A stretch of 64,000 nucleotides of DNA from Blastopirellula retiformator (lineage in GTDB: Bacteria > Planctomycetota > Planctomycetia > Pirellulales > Pirellulaceae), in contig NZ_SJPF01000001.1 in the NCBI RefSeq assembly GCF_007859755.1, positions 372,001-436,000 on the forward strand. The letters are read 5' to 3'. The notes below the pieces were generated by a model. It was not told the origin of the DNA. It made no database searches and saw only the letters and a list, made by a program, of their open reading frames with translations. The position numbers and the translations under genes were made by a program. Of the stretch, positions 18,093 through 25,995 are shown piece by piece (position 1 is the first letter of the stretch; each line of letters begins with the position of its first letter).

Positions 18093-19250
18093 ATGAAACG
18101 CCGCAAGACGGTTGCGTTGCTCGTCGAAACGTCGAATGCGTACGCGCGTGGGCTTTTGGAGGGGATTATCGCGTATGTGCATGAGCACCAGCCCTGGTCG
18201 ATATATCTGCCCGAGCAAGAGCGCGGCGCTTCGCCGCCGGCCTGGCTGAAAAATTGGAAAGGGGATGGCGCGATCGTGCGGATCGAAACGCCGCAGATCG
18301 CGGCCGTTGTGAAAAAGCTCAAGATGCCGGTCGTCGATGTCAGCGCCGCGCAGTTGGTGCCTGGTGTGCCGTGGGTCGAGACCGACGACGCCGAGATCGC
18401 TCGGTCGGCTGCCGAGCATCTGCTGGACCGCGGCTTTCGCGAGTTCGCCTTCTGCGGCGAGCCTGATTTCAATTGGTCGAAGTGGCGCGAAGAGAACTTC
18501 GTGCAGCGTCTGAAAGAAGCGAAGCGTCGCTACCACATCTTCGAGTCGACGTCGCGCGATAGCGATTCGTATTCGTGGACTCGCGAAAAACGTCGTATGG
18601 CTCAGTGGCTGCATAAGTTGCCGAAGCCGGTCGGACTGATGGCTTGTTACGACATCAAGGCCCAGCAGATACTCGACATCTGTCGCGAGTTGGAAATCGC
18701 CGTGCCGGAACAAGTCGCGGTGATCGGCGTCGATAACGATCGCTTGCTCTGCGATCTTTGTTCGCCGCCGCTCTCGAGCGTGATCCCTGACACGCGCACC
18801 ACCGGCTACGAAGCGGCGCGGTTGCTCGATCGCCAGATGAACGGCGAAAACGTCAACGACGAAGGGATGTTCGTGCCGCCGCTCGGCATTGCGACGCGTC
18901 AGTCTTCTGACGTGATGGCGACCGAAGATCCGATCATCGCCCGGGCGATGCAGTTCATTCGCGAGCATGCCTGCGACGGGGTAAACGTGCAGGACGTTCT
19001 GACCGTAGTGCCGCTGTCGCGACGCGTGCTCGAGTACCGCTTCAAAGAAGCGGCCGGCAAAACGCCGCACGAAGCGCTGGTGCAGATCCGGCTCGATCGC
19101 GTACGGCAGCTGCTCCGCGATACGCAGCTTTCGATGGCCGACATCGCCGATCGTACCGGCTTTGAACATGTCGAGTACATGAGCTCGGCGTTTCGCAAAA
19201 AGACCGGGATGTCGCCGTCGGAGTATCGCCGCCAGGTGCAGCCGAAGTAG
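18093..19250 (+). CDS. XylR-like AraC-family transcriptional regulator
   Basis: The 385-residue protein has an N-terminal periplasmic-binding-protein-like sensor domain (about 1-275: TVALLVETSNAYARGLLEGI, and VAVIGVDNDRLLCDL near 215) and a C-terminal AraC-type double helix-turn-helix (about 285-382: LSMADIADRTGFEHVEYMSS, then FRKKTGMSPSEYRR). This is the layout of E. coli XylR, which binds xylose. Planctomycetes carry many paralogues whose ligands are unknown sugars. The divergent Gfo/Idh/MocA gene, across a 218-base intergenic region, is the likely target. The ATG start is preceded by a GGTAGAT-like stretch. Confidence 0.9.
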   Translation: MKRRKTVALLVETSNAYARGLLEGIIAYVHEHQPWSIYLPEQERGASPPAWLKNWKGDGAIVRIETPQIAAVVKKLKMPVVDVSAAQLVPGVPWVETDDAEIARSAAEHLLDRGFREFAFCGEPDFNWSKWREENFVQRLKEAKRRYHIFESTSRDSDSYSWTREKRRMAQWLHKLPKPVGLMACYDIKAQQILDICRELEIAVPEQVAVIGVDNDRLLCDLCSPPLSSVIPDTRTTGYEAARLLDRQMNGENVNDEGMFVPPLGIATRQSSDVMATEDPIIARAMQFIREHACDGVNVQDVLTVVPLSRRVLEYRFKEAAGKTPHEALVQIRLDRVRQLLRDTQLSMADIADRTGFEHVEYMSSAFRKKTGMSPSEYRRQVQPK

Positions 19251-19352
19251 CGAATCTTTTGCGTAAATCGTTGATTCGTCGCGGGATAACGCGGATAATC
19301 TGCCGAAATTCTTCTCTTTCCGCATCCGCATCCGCAACCGACAGGCGAAACG

Positions 19353-20105
19353 ATGAGCGACGACTGGGCCAGTTATCTCGTACAGATCGAAGACAAGCCG
19401 GCGGCTGTCCTGGTTGATTTAGGGCTCGCTTCGTTCGCGCCGATCGCCGACTTGGGGCAGCTTGTCATGTTACGCCTGCAGATCCAGCAGCCCACCGAAG
19501 ATGGGCTGCCCGGCGACGATGAGTTCAATCGGTTGTGCGAAATCGAGGACGCGCTCGATGTGGCGATTGGCGAGGTGGGCGATGCGGCGTCAGTCGGCCG
19601 AATCACGGTCGCCGGTTGTCGCGACTTCTTCGTCTATGCCGCCGATGGCGCCGCTGTTGAGGCGGGCATGAAGCAGGCGATGGCCGCTTATCCGGAGTAT
19701 GAATTTCGGAGCGGCGTTCGCGAAGACTCCGATTGGTCCTCCTACTTCGAATTTCTCTATCCTGATCCAGCCGAGATGAAGATGATTCAGAATGGTCGCG
19801 TCCTGGCGAGTCTCGCCGAGGCGGGAGATGACTTTGATATCGAGCGCGAAGTGAACCACTGGATCTATTTCACCTCCGCCGATGGGCGAGCGAAGTTTGT
19901 CGAAGCCGCGCAGGCGGAAGGTTTCGAGGTTGCCGAGCAGAAAGAGGATGCCGAAGGGGAGGCCCCGTTCTCGGTGTTGCTCAGTCATGTGACGGCGGTC
20001 GACTACGGCACGATCAACGGCGCCGTGTTGACGTTGTTTGCGATGGCGGCCGAGCAGGGGGGAGAGTACGACGGCTGGGAGACCAGCGTCCAGCGCGGGG
20101 AGTAG
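19353..20105 (+). CDS. DUF695 / RraB-like two-domain protein
   Basis: The 250-residue acidic cytoplasmic protein has an N-terminal DUF695-like half (DDWASYLVQIEDKPAAVLVD) and a C-terminal half from about residue 135 (DSDWSSYFEFLYPDPAEM, then VNHWIYFTSADGRAKF) resembling the RNase E inhibitor RraB fold. The two domains occur fused in a family of conserved hypothetical proteins. No membrane segment or signal peptide is present. The role is uncertain; RNase E inhibition should not be assumed from the fold alone. It ends just before the arsenic cluster but the intervening operator suggests separate transcription. Confidence 0.7.
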   Translation: MSDDWASYLVQIEDKPAAVLVDLGLASFAPIADLGQLVMLRLQIQQPTEDGLPGDDEFNRLCEIEDALDVAIGEVGDAASVGRITVAGCRDFFVYAADGAAVEAGMKQAMAAYPEYEFRSGVREDSDWSSYFEFLYPDPAEMKMIQNGRVLASLAEAGDDFDIEREVNHWIYFTSADGRAKFVEAAQAEGFEVAEQKEDAEGEAPFSVLLSHVTAVDYGTINGAVLTLFAMAAEQGGEYDGWETSVQRGE

Positions 20106-20126
20106 TAAGGCGGTGGGCTTGCCTGT

Positions 20127-20142
20127 ATTCGCCTGTGCGGAT
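20127..20142 (+). promoter_or_regulatory. Candidate ArsR operator upstream of arsR
   Basis: The 16-bp sequence ATTCGCCTGTGCGGAT has dyad symmetry (ATnCGCnnnnGCGnAT) and lies 11 bases before the arsR start. A near-identical dyad precedes arsC at 20534-20549. Position and duplication suggest binding by the ArsR dimer and autorepression; this is inferred. Confidence 0.6.
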
Positions 20143-20153
20143 ATAGTTTGAGT

Positions 20154-20510
20154 ATGAAAGCAATCGAGCAAACCGTGCAGCCCGAACTGGCGTTTCGCGC
20201 CTTGTCCGACCCGACAAGGTTGCGGATTCTCAGTTTGCTGCAGCGGGGAGAGTTGTGCGTTTGCGATTTGGTGAACGTGCTCGACGTGCCGCAGCCGACC
20301 GCATCGCGCCATCTGGCTTACCTGAAAAAGGCGGGTCTGGTCTCGGCGCGTAAGGAGGGTCTGTGGCAATACTATCGCCTGATCCCGCCGAGCAGTGCGT
20401 TTCATCGTTCGTTGTTGAATTGCGTGACCGATAGCATGGAACTGTTGCCGCAGTTGGGCGCCGATGGCGATTATCTTTCGTCGTGTGGCGAGAGCGATTG
20501 CTGTGATTAG
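20154..20510 (+). CDS. arsR: ArsR-family metalloid-responsive repressor
   Basis: The 118-residue winged-helix repressor starts at the ATG at 20154. LAFRALSDPTRLRILSLL is the standard ArsR/SmtB opening. The ELCVCDL motif supplies the adjacent cysteines (CxC) that bind As(III) in E. coli-type ArsR proteins, and the recognition helix follows (PQPTASRHLAYLKKAGLV). The C-terminus is cysteine-rich (CGESDCCD), possibly an extra thiol site. In the absence of arsenite it would bind the dyads at 20127-20142 and 20534-20549. The arsC and arsM genes downstream make the substrate assignment to arsenic firm. Confidence 0.9.
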   Translation: MKAIEQTVQPELAFRALSDPTRLRILSLLQRGELCVCDLVNVLDVPQPTASRHLAYLKKAGLVSARKEGLWQYYRLIPPSSAFHRSLLNCVTDSMELLPQLGADGDYLSSCGESDCCD

Positions 20511-20533
20511 CGTCCTGTTTTTTTGATTCATGT

Positions 20534-20549
20534 ATTCGCCTGGGCGGAT
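20534..20549 (+). promoter_or_regulatory. Second candidate ArsR operator, upstream of arsC
   Basis: ATTCGCCTGGGCGGAT matches the dyad before arsR at 14 of 16 positions or better and keeps the ATnCGC/GCGnAT half-sites. It sits in the 64-base gap between arsR and arsC, 25 bases before the arsC start, so arsC-arsM may have their own ArsR-controlled promoter. Confidence 0.6.
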
Positions 20550-20574
20550 GTACTGTTGTTCCAGTGAGGTTGTT

Positions 20575-20988
20575 GTGAAACGCGTACTTGTTCTTTGCAC
20601 CGGCAACTCGTGCCGATCGCAAATGGCCGAGGCCTTGTTTGAGTCGCTCAGCGACGGTCAGTGGCAAGCCGACTCGGCCGGTTCGAAACCGTCGGGTTAC
20701 GTTCATCCGCTGGCGATTCGTGCGATGTCGGAACTCGGCGTCGATATCTCGGCCAATGAAAGTAAGCATGTCGACCAGTTCGCCGATCAGCCGTTTGATC
20801 TGGTGGTGACCGTTTGCGACAACGCCAAGGAAGCCTGTCCGGTGTTTCCCGGCGCCAAGTTAACGCTGCACTGGCCGTTTGATGATCCGGCGGACGCGAC
20901 CGGCGATGACGAAGAGAAGATGGTTATGTTCCGTCGCGTGCGTGACGAAATCAAAACGAAGATTGCGGCCTACCTGCCGACCGCCTAG
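20575..20988 (+). CDS. arsC: Arsenate reductase, low-molecular-weight phosphatase type
   Basis: The 137-residue enzyme starts at a GTG at 20575 with GAGG upstream; a longer reading from 20530 would begin inside the operator and is rejected. The P-loop C8-TGNSC-R14 is the CX5R motif of the thioredoxin-coupled ArsC family. Downstream thiols for the disulfide cascade lie in [16 protein letters not shown], and the general-acid region HWPFDDPA is present. It reduces arsenate to arsenite in the cytoplasm. The next gene methylates arsenite, so the two steps form a pathway. No arsenite efflux pump (ArsB/Acr3) gene is seen nearby. Confidence 0.93.
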   Translation: MKRVLVLCTGNSCRSQMAEALFESLSDGQWQADSAGSKPSGYVHPLAIRAMSELGVDISANESKHVDQFADQPFDLVVTVCDNAKEACPVFPGAKLTLHWPFDDPADATGDDEEKMVMFRRVRDEIKTKIAAYLPTA

Positions 20989-21010
20989 TTCAAGCAACGG
21001 AGAAGCGTTT

Positions 21011-21886
21011 ATGTCCAGCGAACAACACAACGCAATCAAGTCCAACTACGGCGCCGTCGCGACCAGCGGACTATCGAGCGAACATGCCGGCGTCAAAGCG
21101 GTCGCTGCGGCGTTTGGCTATTCGGACGAAGAGCTTAGTTCGATCCCGGCCGGCGCCAACATGGGCCTGTCGTGCGGCAATCCGACCGCGACCGCTAACT
21201 TGCGCGAAGGGGAAACGGTCGTCGACCTTGGTTGCGGCGGCGGGCTCGACGTTTTTTTGGCGGCGGCCAAAGTTGGCCCCACCGGCAAGTCGATCGGCAT
21301 CGACATGACGCAGCAGATGATCGACCTGGCTCGCAAGAACCTGGTCAGCAGCGACCTGCCGCTGGAGAACGTTGAGTTCCACCTGGCGACGATCGACGAC
21401 ATGCCGCTGGCCAATAGCAGCGTCGATTGCGTGATCAGCAACTGCGTCATCAATCTGGCGCCTGACAAGGACGTCGTCTTTCGCGAGATCGTCCGCATCC
21501 TGAAACATGGCGGCCGCGTCGCCATCAGCGACATCGCCCTGAAGAAGCCGCTGCCGGAAGAACTGGCGACCGACATCTCGGCCCTGGTCGGCTGCATCGC
21601 CGGAGCGATCCCGATCGAAGCTTACAAGCAAGGCTTGCTCGACGCTGGGTTCGCTGCGGTCGAAGTCGTGGACGAAGGCGCCGACCTGAACGCCTACGCC
21701 AAGGTCGAAAACCAGTCAGGCTGCTGCTCACCGGTGATGAGCGACGACCCGCTGGCGGTGATCGACACCGGCTGCTGCGGCGGTCCTGCCGAACCGGGCA
21801 TTCACGAGCGTCTGGCCGAACTGCTAAAGAAGTACGACGTGAATGACTATGCGGCGAGTGTGAAGGTGTATGCGGTGAAGCCGTAG
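21011..21886 (+). CDS. arsM: Arsenite S-adenosylmethionine methyltransferase
   Basis: The 291-residue enzyme starts at the ATG at 21011, 22 bases after arsC. Visible features are the SCGNPTA motif near residue 57, the SAM-binding [28 protein letters not shown] and [10 protein letters not shown], which together supply the conserved cysteines used by ArsM to bind As(III). The C-terminus has the CC pairs (SGCCSP, TGCCGG) common in bacterial ArsM. It methylates arsenite to volatile or less toxic organoarsenicals in the cytoplasm. Together with arsR and arsC it gives a reduce-and-methylate detoxification unit. Confidence 0.93.
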   Translation: MSSEQHNAIKSNYGAVATSGLSSEHAGVKAVAAAFGYSDEELSSIPAGANMGLSCGNPTATANLREGETVVDLGCGGGLDVFLAAAKVGPTGKSIGIDMTQQMIDLARKNLVSSDLPLENVEFHLATIDDMPLANSSVDCVISNCVINLAPDKDVVFREIVRILKHGGRVAISDIALKKPLPEELATDISALVGCIAGAIPIEAYKQGLLDAGFAAVEVVDEGADLNAYAKVENQSGCCSPVMSDDPLAVIDTGCCGGPAEPGIHERLAELLKKYDVNDYAASVKVYAVKP

Positions 21887-22002
21887 GGCAAGGCCCGGCC
21901 TGTGCCGGTTTTTCACCGAATTCCGCTTGTAGCGATTTGACTTGCTCGGTCCGTGTGACAGGCTTCCCAATGGGTAACTTTCACTTTTCAGGACGCGTAG
22001 GC

Positions 22003-22146
22003 ATGTCGTATCTCATCTTGTTTTGTGCGCTGGTAGGTCTGGGCTACTACATGGACTGGAACGTCATGCTAACGGCCGGGGTCACCTTCGGCGGGCTGGC
22101 CGTTTGGTTCTTGTTGCTCAACCGCCGGATCGCGATTCCGAAGTAG
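22003..22146 (+). CDS. Small two-helix membrane protein (47 residues)
   Basis: From the ATG at 22003 (AGGACGCG upstream) the 47-residue product has two predicted membrane helices: residues 2-17 (SYLILFCALVGLGYYM) and 24-40 (AGVTFGGLAVWFLLL), and ends in a basic tail. The frame is open further upstream to 21937. Its last 78 bases overlap the 3' end of the convergent gene at 22069-23238, which leaves some doubt that both are real. No family is recognised. It follows arsM by about 115 bases, without evidence of co-transcription. Confidence 0.45.
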   Translation: MSYLILFCALVGLGYYMDWNVMLTAGVTFGGLAVWFLLLNRRIAIPK

Positions 22147-23238
22147 CGCGTCATCGGTCGCTTCGGCTTTCGGTTGGTCGCTGCTCTGCGTCGCTTCTTC
22201 GACCGACATCGTCTCGCGCGGCTCCGGTTCTTCGCTGGCGTCTTGCTGCGACCGGATTACGCTGAAGAGGATTGCGTGCGTGATCACCAGCACGACCAGC
22301 GCGCCAAACACGTTGCGAACCATCTTGCCAAGCGAACCGGCGGTGATGTCGGCGGGGGTTCCCTGCATCAAGCGATTCGGGGTCACGGCGCCTGGCGTCG
22401 GCAGAAGTCCGCGGCTCATTTCGTCGTAGCGTCCAATCGCGCAGACGTCGGCCCCGATGGGGACGCGCTTCTCTTTCAGGTGGGGCACGCGACGCTGGGG
22501 ATCGTCATCTTCAAGCGGCTCTTTGTCCTCGTCGCGCTCGTCGTCCCAAAGGCTCGTTCGCTGCACGTTCCCTTCCGTGTCGAGCGGAAAGAGATCGTCG
22601 GCAGTCAAATTGCCGATGTTGATATGCTTGGCGACGTAGCCATCTTCGTCTGCCCAGACTTCGCCCAGGGCGCTAAACAGGTTTATCAGCTTGATGCCGG
22701 TCAGCGCTTCAAACTTGGTCGCGCGCAGAAAATTCGAGGCGTTTTGCGCTGCGTCGTAGCGATGCAGCGTTTCTTCTTCAAAGCCTTCCAGCAGCGGGAA
22801 GCCGAACATCCGCACGTCTCCCCGGGGGCCGCGAATGACGCACGGGACCATTAAGAAGCCAGTGAAGTCGGAGTTGGTCGACGGCTGATCGGGCTCGTCC
22901 TCCGGGTAGCGGCCTGACAGGTTGTACTCGCAGACGACGCACTGCTCGCCGCTGAAGGGCGCCGTGACCACATCGCCGATCGGATGGATCGTGCCGCTGA
23001 CGGCGACCACTTGGCCATCGATCAGCGGCTCGCGATGATAGATATCGCCAAGGCGGCTGGCATCGCGCCAGGCCGTCCAGGCGTTGTTCAGCGCATTGAG
23101 GCAGAAGAAGACGACCACGCCGGCAAACGCGGCGCCGACCAGGTTCGCCGGCCAGTCGAAGACCTGATCGAGCCAATAGAAGTAACCACAAAACAGGCCT
23201 GCCGCCAGCAGTATCGCCAACACGCAACCGCGCAACAT
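22069..23238 (-). CDS. Membrane protein with a GIDE-like domain
   Basis: The 389-residue protein has two N-terminal helices (about 5-22 and 33-50), a soluble central region (about 65-310) and a third helix near 318-338, then an acidic hydrophilic tail. The central part (VSGTIHPIGDVVTAPFSGEQ followed by CVVCEYNL) resembles the GIDE domain known from the mitochondrial E3 ligase MULAN and its bacterial relatives, but no RING domain is present. The function is unknown in bacteria. It is transcribed in the same direction as the ankyrin protein gene upstream, 87 bases apart. Confidence 0.65.
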   Translation of the reverse strand: MLRGCVLAILLAAGLFCGYFYWLDQVFDWPANLVGAAFAGVVVFFCLNALNNAWTAWRDASRLGDIYHREPLIDGQVVAVSGTIHPIGDVVTAPFSGEQCVVCEYNLSGRYPEDEPDQPSTNSDFTGFLMVPCVIRGPRGDVRMFGFPLLEGFEEETLHRYDAAQNASNFLRATKFEALTGIKLINLFSALGEVWADEDGYVAKHINIGNLTADDLFPLDTEGNVQRTSLWDDERDEDKEPLEDDDPQRRVPHLKEKRVPIGADVCAIGRYDEMSRGLLPTPGAVTPNRLMQGTPADITAGSLGKMVRNVFGALVVLVITHAILFSVIRSQQDASEEPEPRETMSVEEATQSSDQPKAEATDDALLRNRDPAVEQQEPNGQPAEGDPGR

Positions 23239-23325
23239 GAGGGGGGAACTCAGATGGTGACTTGGAGGGCGGACGTCGCTATGTTCGCCGATTCATCTCA
23301 ATGTAGTCGGCCGGAGGTCGGGCGA

Positions 23326-24042
23326 CTACGCGTCCGGCGACCGTCGGGCGCCATGCTGCTTCAGCAGTTCAATGATCGCCGGATTGCCGCAACGTGACGC
23401 CTCGTCCAGGGGACGTAGTCCACTGTCAGGGTCGGGGATGTTTACGTCCACGCCCGAGTCGAGCAGCGCCTGCACCGCGGTTTCGTCGCCGCTGCGGATC
23501 TTACTGATCAGACTGACCGTTTCCGTTTCATCGGTGTGGGTCACCAGCATGGCGTCCGCAGCTCGGATCTGATCGATGATATCGGTCTGTCGATAGCCAG
23601 CTTTTCTCAGACCGATCGGCAGGCGTCGCAAGTCGCTTGTTGGAATCGATTCTTGAAGCTCCGAGTTACGCATGGCTAGCGCAAGCTGATCCCATTGCAG
23701 CCCTTGCTGGAACGCGTGGAAATTTTGCGGGCCGAAGTGACTCGCCCAAACCAAGCCTCCCACCATCGTCGGTATCGCCAGCATCGCAAACAGCCCGGCG
23801 ACCACCATTCGTCGCTTTTCAAAGCCGCTGGGCGATTCAGGCTGGTCACTTGGCGAATCAGGGCGATCTTCTTTGTCTCGCCAGGCAATTTGCAACACGG
23901 CCGACCAAAAGATGACGGTCAGCGCCATGAGGGCGATTCCGGTCAGGCCGGTCCAATCGACCTCGCTGGGGCGGAGGCGCCACAGGTAGTACCCGGCCAA
24001 GCTGGCCGGGACGGCTAGAAGGAGTAGCAAGTTGCGCATCAT
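23326..24042 (-). CDS. Membrane protein with C-terminal ankyrin repeats
   Basis: From the ATG at 24042 the product is 238 residues. Three hydrophobic segments are visible: residues 1-18, about 30-50 and 75-95. The C-terminal third contains ankyrin-type helices: SGDETAVQALLDSGVDVNIP, then DSGLRPLDEASRCGNPAIIE and LLKQHGARR, roughly one and a half to two repeats. The reading frame continues upstream for about 970 codons antisense to the sucCD genes, but that extension has no similarity and is an artefact of codon composition. It is probably an inner-membrane protein with a cytoplasmic protein-interaction module. Confidence 0.7.
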   Translation of the reverse strand: MMRNLLLLLAVPASLAGYYLWRLRPSEVDWTGLTGIALMALTVIFWSAVLQIAWRDKEDRPDSPSDQPESPSGFEKRRMVVAGLFAMLAIPTMVGGLVWASHFGPQNFHAFQQGLQWDQLALAMRNSELQESIPTSDLRRLPIGLRKAGYRQTDIIDQIRAADAMLVTHTDETETVSLISKIRSGDETAVQALLDSGVDVNIPDPDSGLRPLDEASRCGNPAIIELLKQHGARRSPDA

Positions 24043-24351
24043 GGTCTCCGAAATAGCGGGGGATCGCGGTTCGGCATGGCGACAAAGCTGGTAACGGTAA
24101 TTCTCACCCTCTCGGGGCGCTCGGTCTAGGCTTGTGTTGCCAGAAGCAGGTGTCGCAGATTCGTCTCGAAATGCGAGAATGGAAGTCAACTTGACAACTG
24201 CCAGCTGAAGCGATAGGCGAAATATCGGCCCAAGATGGCAAGATAGATAAGATTTAGGGGCTGCTTTCCGGTTTTTCAGTCGTTGCGCAAGATTGGCACA
24301 GCTTTGGCCATATAGATCTCTCAACTTTCCCCCAAGTTCGGAGACTTTACG
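24043..24351. other. Intergenic region, no gene seen
   Basis: About 310 bases between the ankyrin protein gene (read left) and a 35-codon open frame (read right). No convincing open frame, hairpin terminator or repeat was found. It probably holds the promoters of both neighbours. An AT-richer stretch with TAAGATTT occurs near 24247. Confidence 0.4.
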
Positions 24352-24459
24352 ATGCTCGCCATTCAATCCAGCCTGATTCTCGCCGGTTTCGTCTTTTCGA
24401 TGGTCGCATTGGCGTTCGCCCTGCGTCCGGTCAAAAAGACCTCCCCGTTTGGCGTCTAA
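24352..24459 (+). CDS. 35-residue single-helix membrane peptide
   Basis: The short open frame starts at an ATG with CGGAG nine bases upstream. The product is 35 residues: a hydrophobic helix at about residues 5-24 (SSLILAGFVFSMVALAFAL) followed by a short basic tail RPVKK and a polar end. This matches the profile of small bacterial membrane peptides. It stands alone, 183 bases before sucC. Support is the ribosome-binding site, the clean hydrophobic/basic layout and the lack of other coding sequence; no family is recognised. Confidence 0.5.
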   Translation: MLAIQSSLILAGFVFSMVALAFALRPVKKTSPFGV

Positions 24460-24642
24460 AGTTTCCGATTCTTTGGGCGCCTTTGGTTCGCACGGCGCCT
24501 CGCGATTGCTCGCATAAAAGGAGCGTGAAAACCTCTTTAGGTCGACTGACGGCGCCAGCGCTATGGTTGACCCTGTTTCGTGATAGATCGATAATCCGGC
24601 TTTTACAGCACCATGACGCCTCGACTCAGTCGGAATTAGTCG

Positions 24643-25827
24643 ATGAAAATTCACGAATACCAGGCGAAGCAACTTCTCCGCGACGCAGGCGTCGCCGTTC
24701 CGCGAAACATCGTCGCTAAGACGCCGGAAGAGGCGGCCAAGGCTTACGAAGAGCTCGGCGGCAAGATCGCCGTCGTCAAAGCTCAGATCCATGCCGGCGG
24801 ACGCGGCAAGGGAACGGTCAAAGACAATCCCGATCAACGGGGCGTCGTGTTGGTCAAATCGGCCGAAGAGGCCAAAGCGGCCGCCGCGGGCCTGATCGGC
24901 AAAGAACTGATCACCATCCAGACCGGTCCCGAAGGGAAGCAGGTCAACCAGGTGCTGGTCGAAGAAGGGTGCGACATCGCCCGGGAACTCTACATGGGGA
25001 TCGTGCTCGATCGAGCCGTCGCCAAGCCGGTTTTGATGATGTCGACCGAAGGTGGCACCGAGATCGAAGAGGTCGCCGCCCACAGCCCGGAAAAGATTCT
25101 GAAAGAACATTTCGATCCGAGCCGCGGCCCGGATGCGTTCCAGGTTCGCAAGCTTTGCAAGAAGCTGGGCCTGGAAGGCGCCACGATCAAGAGCGCCATG
25201 AAGTTCGTCAGCGGCCTTTGCAAGGTTTATGTCGAAACCGACTGCAGCCTGCTCGAGATCAACCCGCTGGTGATCACCGGCAGCGGCGACATGATCGCCC
25301 TCGACTGCAAGATGAACTTCGACTCGAACGGCCTGTTCCGCCATCCCGAAATCGTCGCTCTTCGCGACCTGTCGGAAGAAGAGCCGGCCGAAGTCAAAGC
25401 AGCCGATACCGGTCTCAGCTACGTCAAGCTGGAAGGGAACATCGGCTGCCTGGTCAACGGCGCTGGTCTGGCGATGGCGACCATGGATATCATCAAGCTG
25501 CACGGCGGCCAGCCGTCGAACTTCCTCGATGTCGGCGGCGGCGCCAACGTCGATCAAGTGACCGAAGCGTTCCGCATTCTGCTGGATGACAAGAACGTCA
25601 AAGCGGTCTTGGTCAACATCTTTGGCGGGATCATGCGTTGCACGACGATCGCCAACGCCGTGGTCGAAGCGTACAAGAGCGTTGGCTTTAACGTGCCGCT
25701 GGTCGTTCGCTTGGAAGGTACCGAAGTGGAGCAGGGCCGCAAGATCCTCTCCGAGTCGGGCATCCCGATCATCATCGGCGACGGTTTGACCGACGCCGCC
25801 AAGAAAGTGGTCGCCGCCGTCGCGTAA
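24643..25827 (+). CDS. sucC: Succinate-CoA ligase (ADP-forming) subunit beta
   Basis: The 394-residue protein begins [20 protein letters not shown], the canonical SucC start, and has the ATP-grasp domain ([12 protein letters not shown] near residues 46-57) and the C-terminal CoA-ligase domain ([20 protein letters not shown] near 325). Length is typical. With SucD it converts succinyl-CoA to succinate in the TCA cycle, making ATP by substrate-level phosphorylation. The sucD gene follows after 168 bases on the same strand; the spacing is unusually wide for this pair and holds a TAGCCCG-type repeat. Confidence 0.97.
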   Translation: MKIHEYQAKQLLRDAGVAVPRNIVAKTPEEAAKAYEELGGKIAVVKAQIHAGGRGKGTVKDNPDQRGVVLVKSAEEAKAAAAGLIGKELITIQTGPEGKQVNQVLVEEGCDIARELYMGIVLDRAVAKPVLMMSTEGGTEIEEVAAHSPEKILKEHFDPSRGPDAFQVRKLCKKLGLEGATIKSAMKFVSGLCKVYVETDCSLLEINPLVITGSGDMIALDCKMNFDSNGLFRHPEIVALRDLSEEEPAEVKAADTGLSYVKLEGNIGCLVNGAGLAMATMDIIKLHGGQPSNFLDVGGGANVDQVTEAFRILLDDKNVKAVLVNIFGGIMRCTTIANAVVEAYKSVGFNVPLVVRLEGTEVEQGRKILSESGIPIIIGDGLTDAAKKVVAAVA

Positions 25828-25846
25828 GCCGCCGGCGATCCCCACG

Positions 25847-25870
25847 CTAGCCCGCAGCGCAAGCAAGGGA
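25847..25870. repeat. TAGCCCG-type short dispersed repeat, copy 2
   Basis: CGCTAGCCCGCAGCGCAAGC followed by AAGGG lies in the sucC-sucD gap. It shares the TAGCCCG-GCGCAAGC core with 34275-34297 and, less well, 11566-11585. REP-like elements in operon gaps can affect mRNA stability; no such effect is shown here. Confidence 0.45.
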
Positions 25871-25995
25871 TTGCGGCCGCAAGATATCGATTGCCGCCGC
25901 ACGCTTTGCCACGTTGCAACCGCTGGGTCCTGACCCAGCCTACGAAGATTCCAAAACTCCCTTAGGCGAATACACAACCGGAAGAAGCTGTTCCA

